A stretch of DNA of 64,000 nt from Desulfosporosinus meridiei DSM 13257 (GCF_000231385.2 NC_018515.1:2252501-2316500); one strand, 5' to 3'. Shown: positions 26,414 to 34,764, counted from the first letter of the stretch. Numbers and translations: made by a program. Notes: generated from the letters alone by a model not told the origin.

Positions 26414-27179
26414 AGTATTTCAAGGGAAGTCCTGGGGCTATTTAGGCGCTATAGTATTTTTACTAGCTCTTTGGCAATATGCAGCCTGGAGTCTTCAGAC
26501 ACCCCTTTTACCGACACCGCAGGCGGCAATCGCCGCCACTATTCGCTTATTTGATGCAGATCTCGGAAAACACTTCTGGGTTAGTACCTATCGGGTAGTA
26601 TTATCAACATTGACTGCGTTTCTAATCGGACTACCATTGGGTATAATTATGGGCTATGAAGGTCGGATAGACCGATTTTTAGCTCCCCTAGTTTATATCA
26701 CTTATCCGATTCCTAAGATTGTCTTTCTGCCGCTGATTCTTTTGTTTCTAGGATTAGGAGACGGTTCCAAGATCTTTCTGATTACCTTCATTGTCTTTTT
26801 TCAAATATTAGTCACAACTCGGGATGCGGTCCGTAAAGTACAGTCAGAAACAATTTCATCTTTGCGATCCTTAGGGGGAAACCGTTTCCAAGTCTACCGC
26901 TATGTACTCTTACCCGCAAGTTTACCAGATGTCTTCACATCTCTTCGTTTAAGCATGGGTACAGCGATTGCGGTTTTGTTCTTTGCTGAGTCCTTTGCAA
27001 CCACCGAAGGTTTAGGGTATTTCATCATGGATTCGTGGAGCCGTGCTGCACCGGATGAAATGTTTGCGGGGATTATTATGATGGCCTTGCTTGGAGTCGG
27101 ATTATTTATTGTTGTAGATTTTTTTGATAATATCTTTTGTCGCTGGCAGCACTTAAATGGATATAAGGAGGGGAAGTAA
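26397..27179 (+). CDS. ABC transporter permease, SsuC/TauC-like (system 2)
   Basis: About 260 residues. I chose ATG 26397, preceded by AAAGGGGTGG, because the open frame to 26313 only reads through the end of the ATPase gene. Hydrophobic helices begin at YLGAIVFLLALWQYAAWS. The coupling loop is SSLRSLGGNRFQVYRYVLLPAS, the expected EAA region, followed by FFAESFATTEGLGYFIMDSW, conserved in SsuC-like permeases. The stop codon overlaps the next start (TAATG). Confidence 0.92.
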   Translation: MNLQGKVFQGKSWGYLGAIVFLLALWQYAAWSLQTPLLPTPQAAIAATIRLFDADLGKHFWVSTYRVVLSTLTAFLIGLPLGIIMGYEGRIDRFLAPLVYITYPIPKIVFLPLILLFLGLGDGSKIFLITFIVFFQILVTTRDAVRKVQSETISSLRSLGGNRFQVYRYVLLPASLPDVFTSLRLSMGTAIAVLFFAESFATTEGLGYFIMDSWSRAAPDEMFAGIIMMALLGVGLFIVVDFFDNIFCRWQHLNGYKEGK

Positions 27180-27547
27180 TGGCAGAGTTCAGAGAAATCA
27201 GTTCTATTGAAGAGTTTGAAGGAATCTTAAACGAGTCTCAGTTACGCAAAGTTTTTATTTTCAAACACAGCACAACCTGCCCAATCAGTGCTCGTGCTTG
27301 GGTGGAAGTACAGGAGTTTATCCGGGAAAGCAACAATGAAGTGCTTGTGGTTATGATCAAAGTGATTGAATCTCGCCCCACTTCGAATTTTGTGGCTGAA
27401 AAAATGACGGTTAAGCATCAATCTCCTCAAGCGCTGCTGATTAGCCAAGGACAGGTTCTGTGGCATGCCTCCCATCAAACAGTTACTCAGACAAATCTTA
27501 CGAAGGCTTTGGAAGGTCAAGATTTGCCTTTTAATTTAATGAGTTAA
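27179..27547 (+). CDS. ytxJ: YtxJ family thioredoxin-fold protein
   Basis: 122 residues matching the YtxJ (DUF2847) family: FIFKHSTTCPISARAWVEV near the N-terminus carries the single redox cysteine before Pro-Ile-Ser, and KHQSPQALLISQGQVLWHASH is the usual C-terminal signature. In Bacillus these are called bacillithiol-system redox proteins, possibly removing bacillithiol from protein cysteines; that role is a family-level proposal. Its start overlaps the stop of the importer permease (TAATG), so it is translationally coupled to ABC system 2. That coupling hints at a sulfur or thiol substrate, but this is inference. Confidence 0.85.
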   Translation: MAEFREISSIEEFEGILNESQLRKVFIFKHSTTCPISARAWVEVQEFIRESNNEVLVVMIKVIESRPTSNFVAEKMTVKHQSPQALLISQGQVLWHASHQTVTQTNLTKALEGQDLPFNLMS

Positions 27548-27804
27548 ATGCATTCTTCCATTTTTCTCAGTTAGTTTGAATCTTAATTCCTTGGCTATGA
27601 CACTGTTATCGTGATTCCTGTAAAACGGTTTTTACTTTTTGCGAGTAATGAAGAAATTGTAAAATTTAATATTAAGGGGCTGTGTGAAAACACAGCCGAG
27701 AGAAACCGCTAGAAATCATTAGATTTCGGCGGTTTTTCCGCGTATTTGAAAGAAAAATGGTATAATTAAGACAAGGAAAGTACGAATGAGGCAGGTGTTT
27801 TCCC

Positions 27805-29391
27805 TTGTCAAAACCGGGTAAGAAAGTACATAACCAAGTTGTTTTCAAAGAGTACAATCAGAATCAACTGAGCTTACCAATAGATTTGGAATGTCTTATT
27901 CCTCCCAATCATATGGTCAGAGTGGTAAACTCTGCTCTCGATCAAATGAATCTAGAACCTCTTTTAGCTAAATATCCTGGAGGTGGACGTTCGAGTTATC
28001 ATCCCGTCATGATGACCAAACTGATCGTTTATGCCTATGCCGATAAAACGTTTTCTAGCCGCCGCATAGAAAAGGCAGCCCGCGAAAACATCATGTATAT
28101 GTGGTTGTGCGGAGGAAATAGTCCGGATTTTAAAACCATCAACAGCTTCCGGGGCGAACGTATGAAAGATGTGTTGGTTGAGATTTTTAGTGAGGTTGTT
28201 GAACTTTTACATAAACAAGGCTATATCAAGCTGGAAAATTACTTCTTAGACGGGACAAAAATAGAAGCTAATGCTAATAAGTACAGCTGGGTCTGGGGAA
28301 AATCGACCAAGCGCTACAAAGAAAAGTTGCGGGAAAAGTGCCGAGAACTCTTTGAATTTGTGGATTTGGCCAATCAGAAAGAAAATGAAGAGTATGGGGA
28401 CCGGAACCTAGAAGAACTAGGAGAAGAAAAACCGATTGACTCCCAGGCTATAGAAGAAGCGGTTAAAAAGATCGACGAACGATTAACCCAAAACCCAAAG
28501 GAAAAGAAATTTATTAAAGTTAAAAGAGTCTTGCTGAAAGATTACTTACCTCGTATGAAGAAATACGAAAAACAAGAGGAACTGCTGGCAGAGTGCAATA
28601 GTTACTCAAAAACGGATACAGACGCAACCTTCATGCGTATGAAAGAGGATGCCATGAAAAACGGGCAACTGAAGCCAGGTTACAATGTCCAAATAGGAAC
28701 AGAAAATCAATTTGTCGTAGGATACTCCATCCATCAATCGGCGGGCGATACCAGTTGCCTGAAAGAACACCTGGAAGAGTTGAAGAAAAACCTAGGGGGT
28801 AAGCTTCCGGCCAACATCGTTGCCGATGCGGGGTATGGCAGTGAAGAGAATTACGAATATCTAGCTCAAGAGAACCTTGGGAACTATGTCAAATATAATA
28901 CTTTTCATAAGGAAGCAACAGCCAAGGGGAAACCTGATCCGACCCTGGTTCAAAATTGGCTATATGATAAACAGAAGGATGAATACACGTGCGGGTTTAG
29001 GAGAGTTCTAAGATTCAAGTACATAAAAACTCAGAAAAGCAAGAGGGGTTACCGAAGTACCATTCGAGTCTATCAAAGTGATGATTGTCAAGATTGTCCA
29101 TACCTCAAACGTTGTATCAAACAAAGTAATAATCCGGATTTCAAGAAGCAGATCTACATTAACCCTAAAGGCAATGAACTAAAAGCAGAGGCACGGGCTA
29201 ATCTGACGAGCGAATACGGGCTAAAAATGCGCAGTTTAAGACCTATAGAGGTGGAAAGTGTCTTTGGAGATATCAAAGGCAATTTTGGTGTGCGACGATT
29301 TATCCTTAAAGGATTGGAAAAGGTCAAGCTGGAGTGGGGATTACATTGTATTGCCCATAACATGAGAAAACTGGCTGTCGTCTTGGGATAG
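27805..29391 (+). CDS. IS1182-family transposase (DDE type)
   Basis: 528 residues, full length. The N-terminal DUF772 region is seen in LIPPNHMVRVVNSALDQM, HPVMMTKLIVYAYADKTFSS and GNSPDFKTINSFR. The catalytic acids are probably the Asp in YFLDGTKIEANAN, the Asp in IVADAGYGSEENY and the Glu in IEVESVFGDIKGNFG. A Cys-rich cluster (CQDCPYLKRC) lies before the last one, as usual. The start is TTG 27805. The stop lies inside the stem AAACTGGCTG/CAGCCAGTTT (29368-29406), which probably terminates the transcript. No frameshift or internal stop is present. Confidence 0.93.
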   Translation: MSKPGKKVHNQVVFKEYNQNQLSLPIDLECLIPPNHMVRVVNSALDQMNLEPLLAKYPGGGRSSYHPVMMTKLIVYAYADKTFSSRRIEKAARENIMYMWLCGGNSPDFKTINSFRGERMKDVLVEIFSEVVELLHKQGYIKLENYFLDGTKIEANANKYSWVWGKSTKRYKEKLREKCRELFEFVDLANQKENEEYGDRNLEELGEEKPIDSQAIEEAVKKIDERLTQNPKEKKFIKVKRVLLKDYLPRMKKYEKQEELLAECNSYSKTDTDATFMRMKEDAMKNGQLKPGYNVQIGTENQFVVGYSIHQSAGDTSCLKEHLEELKKNLGGKLPANIVADAGYGSEENYEYLAQENLGNYVKYNTFHKEATAKGKPDPTLVQNWLYDKQKDEYTCGFRRVLRFKYIKTQKSKRGYRSTIRVYQSDDCQDCPYLKRCIKQSNNPDFKKQIYINPKGNELKAEARANLTSEYGLKMRSLRPIEVESVFGDIKGNFGVRRFILKGLEKVKLEWGLHCIAHNMRKLAVVLG

Positions 29392-29406
29392 ACGGTCAGC
29401 CAGTTT
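29368..29406 (+). terminator. Hairpin overlapping the transposase stop
   Basis: A perfect 10-bp stem AAACTGGCTG/CAGCCAGTTT with a further GTC/GAC pairing inside. There is only a short T-run. It probably terminates transposase transcription within the element. Confidence 0.55.
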
Positions 29407-29576
29407 AGCCTTCCCTATTCGAAACTTATTAAGGGGCGTGAGAAACTAAAGTTTCAACACGCCCCCTTAATATTTCTGTAAAACAAGTGGTGGTATGATT
29501 TGTTGAAGTATTTGTTGTATGATATGTTAAAGTGAAAGGAGTCAATTTGCGAGTTCGATTTGGAAGGGCGGATAAT

Positions 29577-30425
29577 ATGAAGTACACCGAATTTGAATTC
29601 AAGACAAATGATGGAACTAAACTTTTTGCACGGGAGTGGCAGCCGGTCAGCAGTCGGCTTCGGGGTGTTGTTTTCCTGGTTCATGGTTTAGGAGAACATA
29701 GTGGGCGCTATGCCAATCTGGCTCTAAAACTAACTCAGGCGGGGGTTGCATTGTCTGCCTTTGACCAACGCGGTCACGGTAAGTCACAAGGCCAGCGAGG
29801 GCACTCGCCATCTTTCGATAGGCTGTTAGATGATATTACCTGCTTTAAAAATGAGCGTTCAAAATGTTTACCAGGTTTGCCTTCTTTTCTATATGGACAC
29901 AGTTTAGGCGGCAACTTAGTGCTAAATTATGTTTTGCGTCGACAACCCCAGTTTTCCGGGGTGGTGGTAACAAGTCCCTGGCTCAAGTTAGGGGTTGAAC
30001 CTCCAACACTGCTTAGGGTACTGGTAAGATTTTTAAGTAAGCTGTGGCCAACTTTTACAATTTCCAGTGGACTGCTATTAGATGCCCTTTCTCATGATCC
30101 CAAGGTTATTAAAGCTTATCAAGAAGATCCTTATATTCATAATAAAATCTCTCTTGGTTTACTTACAGCTATGGATTGCGCAGGACTTTGGGCTATTAAA
30201 AATGCCAATCAATTTAATCTTCCTTTATTGCTAATGCATGGCGGAGGAGACAAAATTACATCTCCTGAAGGATCTAAGGAATTTGCCGCTTCTGTACCTG
30301 AAAATTGTACCCTAAAAATCTGGAGAGACTTATTTCACGAGCTGCATAATGAACCGTCGAAAGAAGAAATACTTAACTACGTCATTAACTGGCTGGAAAC
30401 TCAAAGTAAACGTCAAGATCAGTGA
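29577..30425 (+). CDS. Alpha/beta hydrolase, monoacylglycerol lipase/lysophospholipase-like
   Basis: About 282 residues of the Hydrolase_4 (PldB-like) family. The oxyanion-hole region is FLVHGLGEHSGRY, and SAFDQRGHGKSQG follows. The nucleophile serine is in LYGHSLGGNLVLNY, the acid in LMHGGGDKITSPEG, and the catalytic histidine in FHELHNEP. No signal peptide. ATG 29577 after GGGCGG gives the usual family start; TTG 29547, five bases after AAAGGAG, would add ten residues and cannot be excluded. It starts about 110 bases after the insertion sequence and 30 bases before the iron-sulfur oxidoreductase gene. Confidence 0.88.
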   Translation: MKYTEFEFKTNDGTKLFAREWQPVSSRLRGVVFLVHGLGEHSGRYANLALKLTQAGVALSAFDQRGHGKSQGQRGHSPSFDRLLDDITCFKNERSKCLPGLPSFLYGHSLGGNLVLNYVLRRQPQFSGVVVTSPWLKLGVEPPTLLRVLVRFLSKLWPTFTISSGLLLDALSHDPKVIKAYQEDPYIHNKISLGLLTAMDCAGLWAIKNANQFNLPLLLMHGGGDKITSPEGSKEFAASVPENCTLKIWRDLFHELHNEPSKEEILNYVINWLETQSKRQDQ

Positions 30426-30454
30426 ATTAAATTGGATTATGATTGAGGTGTAAT

Positions 30455-32404
30455 ATGGAGGCGACTAGACAGCTCTATTGGAATATTGACGGGAAGTCAA
30501 CAATGTATGCTTTTGCTCTGATCGCCTTGGTTGTTTTTACGATTGGAATCATTAACAAGATTAGGGGTTGGCAGCAGGGGAGAGCTTTGGCATTTGATAA
30601 TTTGAGTTTGAGGCTTCGAGAGTTTATTTCTACAATGGCTAGGCACGACCAGGGAGTTTTTAGAGGGAAATTTCGCCGTTATGCCCATTTAGGAATTTTC
30701 TATGGTTTTATAGTTTTAACCTTCGGAACCTTGGTTATTGCTATTCAGGATCATTTTGGGATCCCTTTATTCTATGGGCTGAAGTATTTAGTTTTAAGCT
30801 TGTTGCTTGATTTGTCTGGACTCTTGGCAATGGTTGGAATATTGATGGCTGCTTACAAACGATATATCGATAAACCCGACCATGAGGATTACACACTAGA
30901 CGATGCCCTCTTATTAATCATTGTATTTTCAATTCTGCTAACGGGTTTTTTCTTAGAGGGTTTAAGAATTTACTCTGTATATGACCCGTGGGCATGGTGG
31001 TCGCCAGTGGGTCTGTTCTTTGCTCTAATGATTCAATTATCCGGCTTATCGACTGAGTTGTCTTTAGCTGTCCATGCCTTTATCTGGTATTTTCATATGT
31101 TATTGACCTTTGGGTTTATTGCCTATATTCCTTATTCCAAGTTGTTTCATATGTTTGCCTCTCCACTTAATATCTTCTTGAAATCCAATTCACCCATTGG
31201 CACCTTGACTCCGGTTGATTGTTTGTCAGAAGGTGAGAAGAGGGTTGGGGCCGGGTATTATTATGAATTTAACAAGAAACAGCTGCTGGAATTAGATGCT
31301 TGTATTTCTTGCGGAAGATGCCAGAAAGGCTGTCCGGCACATTTAAGTGGAAGACCCTTGTCTCCAAGAGTTTTGGTGCAAACCTTAAAAAAGCATGCTA
31401 ATAAAAAAGCTACTCCGCTAATCGATCAGGTGATTTCCCAAGAGACCCTCTGGTCATGTACGACTTGTGGACTTTGCGAGGTCAAATGTCCGATCTACAT
31501 TGAACATATAAAAAGAATTGTTGATTTGCGCAGAGGCCTTACTTCCTCAGATAATGATTTTCCTGTTGAGATTCATTCGGTCTTTAATAATATTTCTGAA
31601 TCCGGAAATCCTTGGGGAAACAATGTAAGATCGGTTTTTTCTAATTTAGAATTAGCATCCTCACCCCAGCAGTGGGAGAAAAAACAGACGGATGTCCTGT
31701 ATTGGCTAGGGTGTTATGGCTCATATGAATCGCGTAATCAGAAGGTTTCTCAGTCAATGATTACTATTCTAGAGAAAGCAGGAATTGACTATGCGGTATT
31801 GGGAGGAAAGGAGAAGTGTTGCGGAGATTCCGTCAGGCGCCTCGGTAACGAAAAACTCTTTCAGCAGTTGGCCTATGAGAATGTTAAAACATTAAACGGA
31901 TATAAATTTAAAACAATTTTGACACATTGTCCTCACTGCTTTAACACCTTAAAAAATGATTATCCACAGTTTGGTGGTTCTTATCAAGTGATGCATCATT
32001 CGGAATATATCCTAGAGCTTATTCGTTCCGGGAGAATAATACTCAAAGAATCCAATGGAAGCAAAGTTACCTTCCATGATCCCTGTTATTTAGGAAGATA
32101 CAATCAGGTTTATAATGCTCCAAGAGAGGTTTTGAAGGAAATTCCTGGGTTAGAATTACTCGAGATGAAGAATAATCAAGGAATGGCTTTTTGTTGTGGC
32201 TCAGGTGGTGGTAGTATATGGATTGAGGATAAAGGAGATAAAAAAATTCATAGCCTTTTAGTCAAAAAGGCTATGAGAACTGAGGCAGATATTTTGGTCA
32301 GTGCTTGTTCATTATGTTTGAAGACCTTGAGTGAAGCGGTAAGTTCTGAGAGTGTGGATATGCAAAGTAAGGATATAGCTGAACTTGTAGCAGACGCTCT
32401 TTAA
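30455..32404 (+). CDS. Membrane iron-sulfur oxidoreductase: cytochrome b-like domain fused to HdrD-like domain
   Basis: About 649 residues. The N-terminal third has five or six membrane helices with histidines, resembling the NarI/HdrE-type cytochrome b (e.g. YAHLGIFYGFIVLTFGTLVIA; AVHAFIWYFHMLLTFGFIAYIP). Two 4Fe-4S motifs follow: CISCGRCQKGCP and CTTCGLCEVKCP. The C-terminal part has two CCG (DUF224) domains: CCGDSVRRLG with CPHCFNTL, and HDPCYLGRYN with AFCCGSGGG. This arrangement is known for HdrD-like quinone- or thiol-linked oxidoreductases and glycerol-3-phosphate/lactate partners. The donor and acceptor cannot be read here. It starts at ATG 30455 after GAGGTG. Confidence 0.88.
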   Translation: MEATRQLYWNIDGKSTMYAFALIALVVFTIGIINKIRGWQQGRALAFDNLSLRLREFISTMARHDQGVFRGKFRRYAHLGIFYGFIVLTFGTLVIAIQDHFGIPLFYGLKYLVLSLLLDLSGLLAMVGILMAAYKRYIDKPDHEDYTLDDALLLIIVFSILLTGFFLEGLRIYSVYDPWAWWSPVGLFFALMIQLSGLSTELSLAVHAFIWYFHMLLTFGFIAYIPYSKLFHMFASPLNIFLKSNSPIGTLTPVDCLSEGEKRVGAGYYYEFNKKQLLELDACISCGRCQKGCPAHLSGRPLSPRVLVQTLKKHANKKATPLIDQVISQETLWSCTTCGLCEVKCPIYIEHIKRIVDLRRGLTSSDNDFPVEIHSVFNNISESGNPWGNNVRSVFSNLELASSPQQWEKKQTDVLYWLGCYGSYESRNQKVSQSMITILEKAGIDYAVLGGKEKCCGDSVRRLGNEKLFQQLAYENVKTLNGYKFKTILTHCPHCFNTLKNDYPQFGGSYQVMHHSEYILELIRSGRIILKESNGSKVTFHDPCYLGRYNQVYNAPREVLKEIPGLELLEMKNNQGMAFCCGSGGGSIWIEDKGDKKIHSLLVKKAMRTEADILVSACSLCLKTLSEAVSSESVDMQSKDIAELVADAL

Positions 32405-32586
32405 CTATCTAATGGGATTACGAACCAGGCAACCAGATAGGCCAAAAATCCTGTTCCTCCTACGAACATTAGTAGAATAGCTGCAATCCGGACAAGACTT
32501 GGGTCTAGGTCTAAGTACTCTGCTATTCCTCCGCAAACCCCACCTATTTGTTTATTAAGGCTAGATCGATACAAGCGTTTCGACAT
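32401..32586 (-). CDS. PspC domain membrane protein
   Basis: 61 residues, a minimal PspC protein: LYRSSLNKQIGGVCGGIAEYL and DPSLVRIAAILLMFVGGTGF are the family signature, followed by a membrane helix ending YLVAWFVIP. PspC domains are linked to envelope-stress responses. An excellent ribosome site (AGGAGGAGG) precedes the ATG on the minus strand. It converges on, and overlaps by four bases, the oxidoreductase gene. The 441-base gap beyond it (32587-33027) is AT-rich and holds no gene or clear RNA that I can see. Confidence 0.92.
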   Translation of the reverse strand: MSKRLYRSSLNKQIGGVCGGIAEYLDLDPSLVRIAAILLMFVGGTGFLAYLVAWFVIPLDS

Positions 32587-33027
32587 ATTTCCTCCTCCTT
32601 TTCGATCATTTTCAGCCTGTGAATAATTTCTCAGCTTTGTTTTCTCTTTGTGCTTTCTTTACCATTACACTCTTTATACGTACTAGGTAATGAAAAAGTT
32701 ACAGATTTTTTATAAAATACTCTACCCAATTTGCTTATCTACTCAATAATCCTTTCAAAACAAACTCTTTAGGAATTAAGTTTATTATCGAAATCAGAAT
32801 TATAAAAAAGAGTTCTTTAACCAATTGTTCGGTAAAGGGACGCTGATTGATTTATTAAAATATGGGTTGGCTTGGAATTGTTCTCGATAAGCAACTAATC
32901 AGTGATTTATATTATCAAATATATGTTATATTAATTTATCTTGCTAGACCTAAAATTTGACAAGCTTAAAAAAAGATAGAATAATGGTGGTAATAATCAT
33001 GAATTTAATGGGGATTGAGGGATATAT

Positions 33028-33630
33028 TTGAAAAAGATTATTGGAATATTTCTGAAGGGCTTACTCGTTTTAACACCTATTGTTCTGACATTTTACATTC
33101 TCTATAAGATGTTTATAGTAACTGATGGTTTATTTAAGGGGATTCTGGAACGAGAGGGGTTATACTTTCCGGGTCTTGGCGTAATAGTCACCTTGGCAGC
33201 TATTTTCTTGGTGGGAGTATTGGCTTCAAACTGGCTGACGAACAAAATACTCAATTACTTGGAAAAAGTTCTCATTAAGGTTCCGCTGCTAGGAAATATC
33301 TACGGAATTATTAAAGACACTGTAAATTCTTTTTCTTCAAATAAAAAGGGATTTTCTCGTTTGGTAAGAGTTTCTTTGTCTGAGGACATTAAACTTCTTG
33401 GCTTTATTACCAATGATGAAGAAAGTGCCTTTATTCCTAAAGGTTATGTGGCTGTTTATCTGATGCAAAGTATGCAATGGGCAGGGAATTTAATCTTAGT
33501 GCCGAAGGATCAAGTGCAACTGATTGATGTTTCTTCAGAGGAAGCACTAAAGTTTATTGCTTCTGCGGGACTTTTGAATAAACCCGTCTCCCCAAGCAAC
33601 CTCAAAAATTCAGACTTACCCAATGGGTAA
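33028..33630 (+). CDS. DUF502 family membrane protein
   Basis: 200 residues. Two membrane helices (IIGIFLKGLLVLTPIVLTFYIL and GVIVTLAAIFLVGVLAS) precede the DUF502 core IKVPLLGNIYGIIKDTVNSF and VAVYLMQSMQWAGNLILVP. The function is unknown in bacteria; plant homologues (LCV-like) are membrane proteins. It starts at TTG 33028 after TGAGGGA; a 10-codon frame from ATG 33000 ends exactly across this TTG, which may be chance. The last codons form one arm of the terminator. Confidence 0.87.
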   Translation: MKKIIGIFLKGLLVLTPIVLTFYILYKMFIVTDGLFKGILEREGLYFPGLGVIVTLAAIFLVGVLASNWLTNKILNYLEKVLIKVPLLGNIYGIIKDTVNSFSSNKKGFSRLVRVSLSEDIKLLGFITNDEESAFIPKGYVAVYLMQSMQWAGNLILVPKDQVQLIDVSSEEALKFIASAGLLNKPVSPSNLKNSDLPNG

Positions 33631-33644
33631 GTCTGAATTTTTCC
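33604..33644 (+). terminator. Terminator overlapping the end of the DUF502 gene
   Basis: A perfect 18-bp stem AAAAATTCAGACTTACCC with its complement, AAT loop, ending in TTTTT. The left arm lies inside the coding sequence. The A-rich left side would let it also work for the minus-strand DUF1540 genes. Confidence 0.9.
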
Positions 33645-33677
33645 CTGCGGAGGGATCATTTTCGAATTTGCTGATTT

Positions 33678-33851
33678 TTACTCAGGTAAAAAAGTTGCAC
33701 AATCCGTCATGTCGGTACTTTTGGCATTTTGTGGTTGAACTTCAATTTTATCAGCGTAGCAGTGATCCCCAGATCCGTAATAATGGCATGTGTTTACAAC
33801 ACATTTAATCCCACCGTTAGGTTGAGGCATTTTATTGGCACGTCCAGTCAT
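33678..33851 (-). CDS. DUF1540 mini-protein, copy 2 (57 aa)
   Basis: A 57-residue protein beginning MTGRANKMPQPNGG. AGGAGG lies seven bases before the ATG on the minus strand. Four cysteines (IKCVVNTCHYY, DHCYADK, MTDCATF) match the DUF1540 pattern, a small domain presumed to bind a metal. It is 46 of 51 residues identical to its neighbour at 33876-34046 over the shared part, and the genes are 24 bases apart, so this is a tandem duplication in one transcript. The function of the family is unknown. Confidence 0.85.
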   Translation of the reverse strand: MTGRANKMPQPNGGIKCVVNTCHYYGSGDHCYADKIEVQPQNAKSTDMTDCATFLPE

Positions 33852-33875
33852 TTCAATTCCTCCTAGTAGCTTTTT

Positions 33876-34046
33876 TTAAGACTCAGGTAAAAATGTAGCA
33901 CAGTCTGTCATTTCAGTGCTCTTAGCATTAGGGGATTGAACTTCGATTTTTTCGGCATAGCAGTGATCGCCGGAACCATAATAATGACATGTATTAACTA
34001 CGCATTTAATTCCTTCATTAGGTTGAGGCATTTTCTTAATTTGCAT
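33876..34046 (-). CDS. DUF1540 mini-protein, copy 1 (56 aa)
   Basis: A 56-residue protein beginning MQIKKMPQPNEGIKC. I chose the ATG at 34046, with AAAGGAGG eleven bases upstream; the longer frame to 34139 adds a hydrophobic segment absent from the paralogue and lacks a ribosome site. Four conserved cysteines as in copy 2. It is transcribed first, with copy 2 following 24 bases later. DUF1540 proteins are common in spore-forming Clostridia; the role is unknown. Confidence 0.85.
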   Translation of the reverse strand: MQIKKMPQPNEGIKCVVNTCHYYGSGDHCYAEKIEVQSPNAKSTEMTDCATFLPES

Positions 34047-34252
34047 TGTTGAACATTCCTCCTTTGTTTTTGAATCCAAAAGTATTGTTTCCGATTTGCC
34101 ACTTTTAATGAATACCAATATGATCCAAATCAGATTCATACTTATGAAATAATTTATCTTAAATCTAGAAAGACTAGCTTAAACCATGCTATTCACTGAA
34201 ATTTGCTTATGGTTTTGAGCTTTTATTTCTTTCTAGTAGAGGAGGGTTTAAT

Positions 34253-34678
34253 GTGGATATTGATGATAAAAAACTAAAGCCATTTAAAGCTAAAGCTTTA
34301 GAGTATATAAAGGACAAGGATAAATCTATGGGCTTATTAAATGAAGCAATTCAGAAGGCCTCAGCACAGAGGAATCGATTAGGTGAGGTTTGGGAAAAGC
34401 TGCATTTGTTATTTGGTGTATTCAGAGACTGGCTTAATGGCAGCTATAAGGAACTTCCCAAACGATCGCTTTTCATGATTGTCTTAGGCATTGTCTATTT
34501 TGTATCTCCTATAGATGGTGTTTTCGACTACATTCCTTTTGGTGGATTAATTGATGATGCAGCAGTGGCTGGCTTTGTTATATCTCAAGTGAGTGCAGAT
34601 CTTGAAAAATACAAGCTGTGGAAAAAGCAGGTTAATTCTGAGATTGAGTCTGAGGAAAACCGGGAAAATTCGAGCTAG
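34253..34678 (+). CDS. YkvA (DUF1232) family membrane protein
   Basis: 141 residues. The DUF1232 signature [29 protein letters not shown] is at about residues 82-112 (quoted parts: [22 protein letters not shown]), with a preceding helix [12 protein letters not shown] start after GAGGAGGG. The C-terminal tail ([11 protein letters not shown]) is encoded by DNA that, in another frame, belongs to a sigma-54 activator remnant (34654-34764), so the original tail was probably replaced by a deletion or recombination. Function unknown. Confidence 0.85.
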   Translation: MDIDDKKLKPFKAKALEYIKDKDKSMGLLNEAIQKASAQRNRLGEVWEKLHLLFGVFRDWLNGSYKELPKRSLFMIVLGIVYFVSPIDGVFDYIPFGGLIDDAAVAGFVISQVSADLEKYKLWKKQVNSEIESEENRENSS

Positions 34679-34764
34679 CAAATGGTGGAACTATATTTCT
34701 TGATGAAATCGGGGATATGCCGATGCATCTGTCATACCTCTATGTAGGTGGACGGCATTTATAG
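34654..34764 (+). pseudogene. Fragment of a sigma-54-dependent transcriptional activator (AAA+ domain)
   Basis: Frame 34654 onward reads [12 protein letters not shown] followed by [14 protein letters not shown], which is the Walker B region of NtrC-type sigma-54 activators almost residue for residue. A stop codon lies just before it, and it breaks off after MHL into YLYVGGRHL and a stop. The rest of the roughly 450-residue gene is missing. The YVGGRH piece resembles the VGG segment found about 20 residues further on in these proteins, so an internal in-frame deletion is possible. It overlaps the last codons of the YkvA gene in a different frame. Confidence 0.8.

Larger units (their letters stand above)
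27674..29468 (+). mobile_element. Complete IS1182-family insertion sequence
   Basis: 1795 bp. It is bounded by the terminal inverted repeats AAGGGGCTGTGTGAAAAC (left) and, read inward from the right, AAGGGGGCGTGTTGAAAC (14 of 18 identical). It is flanked on both sides by the direct repeat AATATT (27668-27673 and 29469-29474), consistent with a target-site duplication. Each end folds into a hairpin: GGCTGTGT/ACACAGCC at the left, and GGGGCGTG...CACGCCCC at the right (29433-29466). A further hairpin at 27705-27740 ending in TTTTT may shield the transposase from outside transcription. It holds one intact transposase gene, so it may still be active. Confidence 0.85.

Noticed and set aside
33000-33032. 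10-codon leader peptide overlapping the DUF502 start
   Set aside because: It has a ribosome-like GGTGG upstream, but the length and composition are compatible with chance.
33623-33808. 61-codon + strand frame after DUF502
   Set aside because: It is the antisense shadow of a DUF1540 mini-gene and overlaps the terminator.
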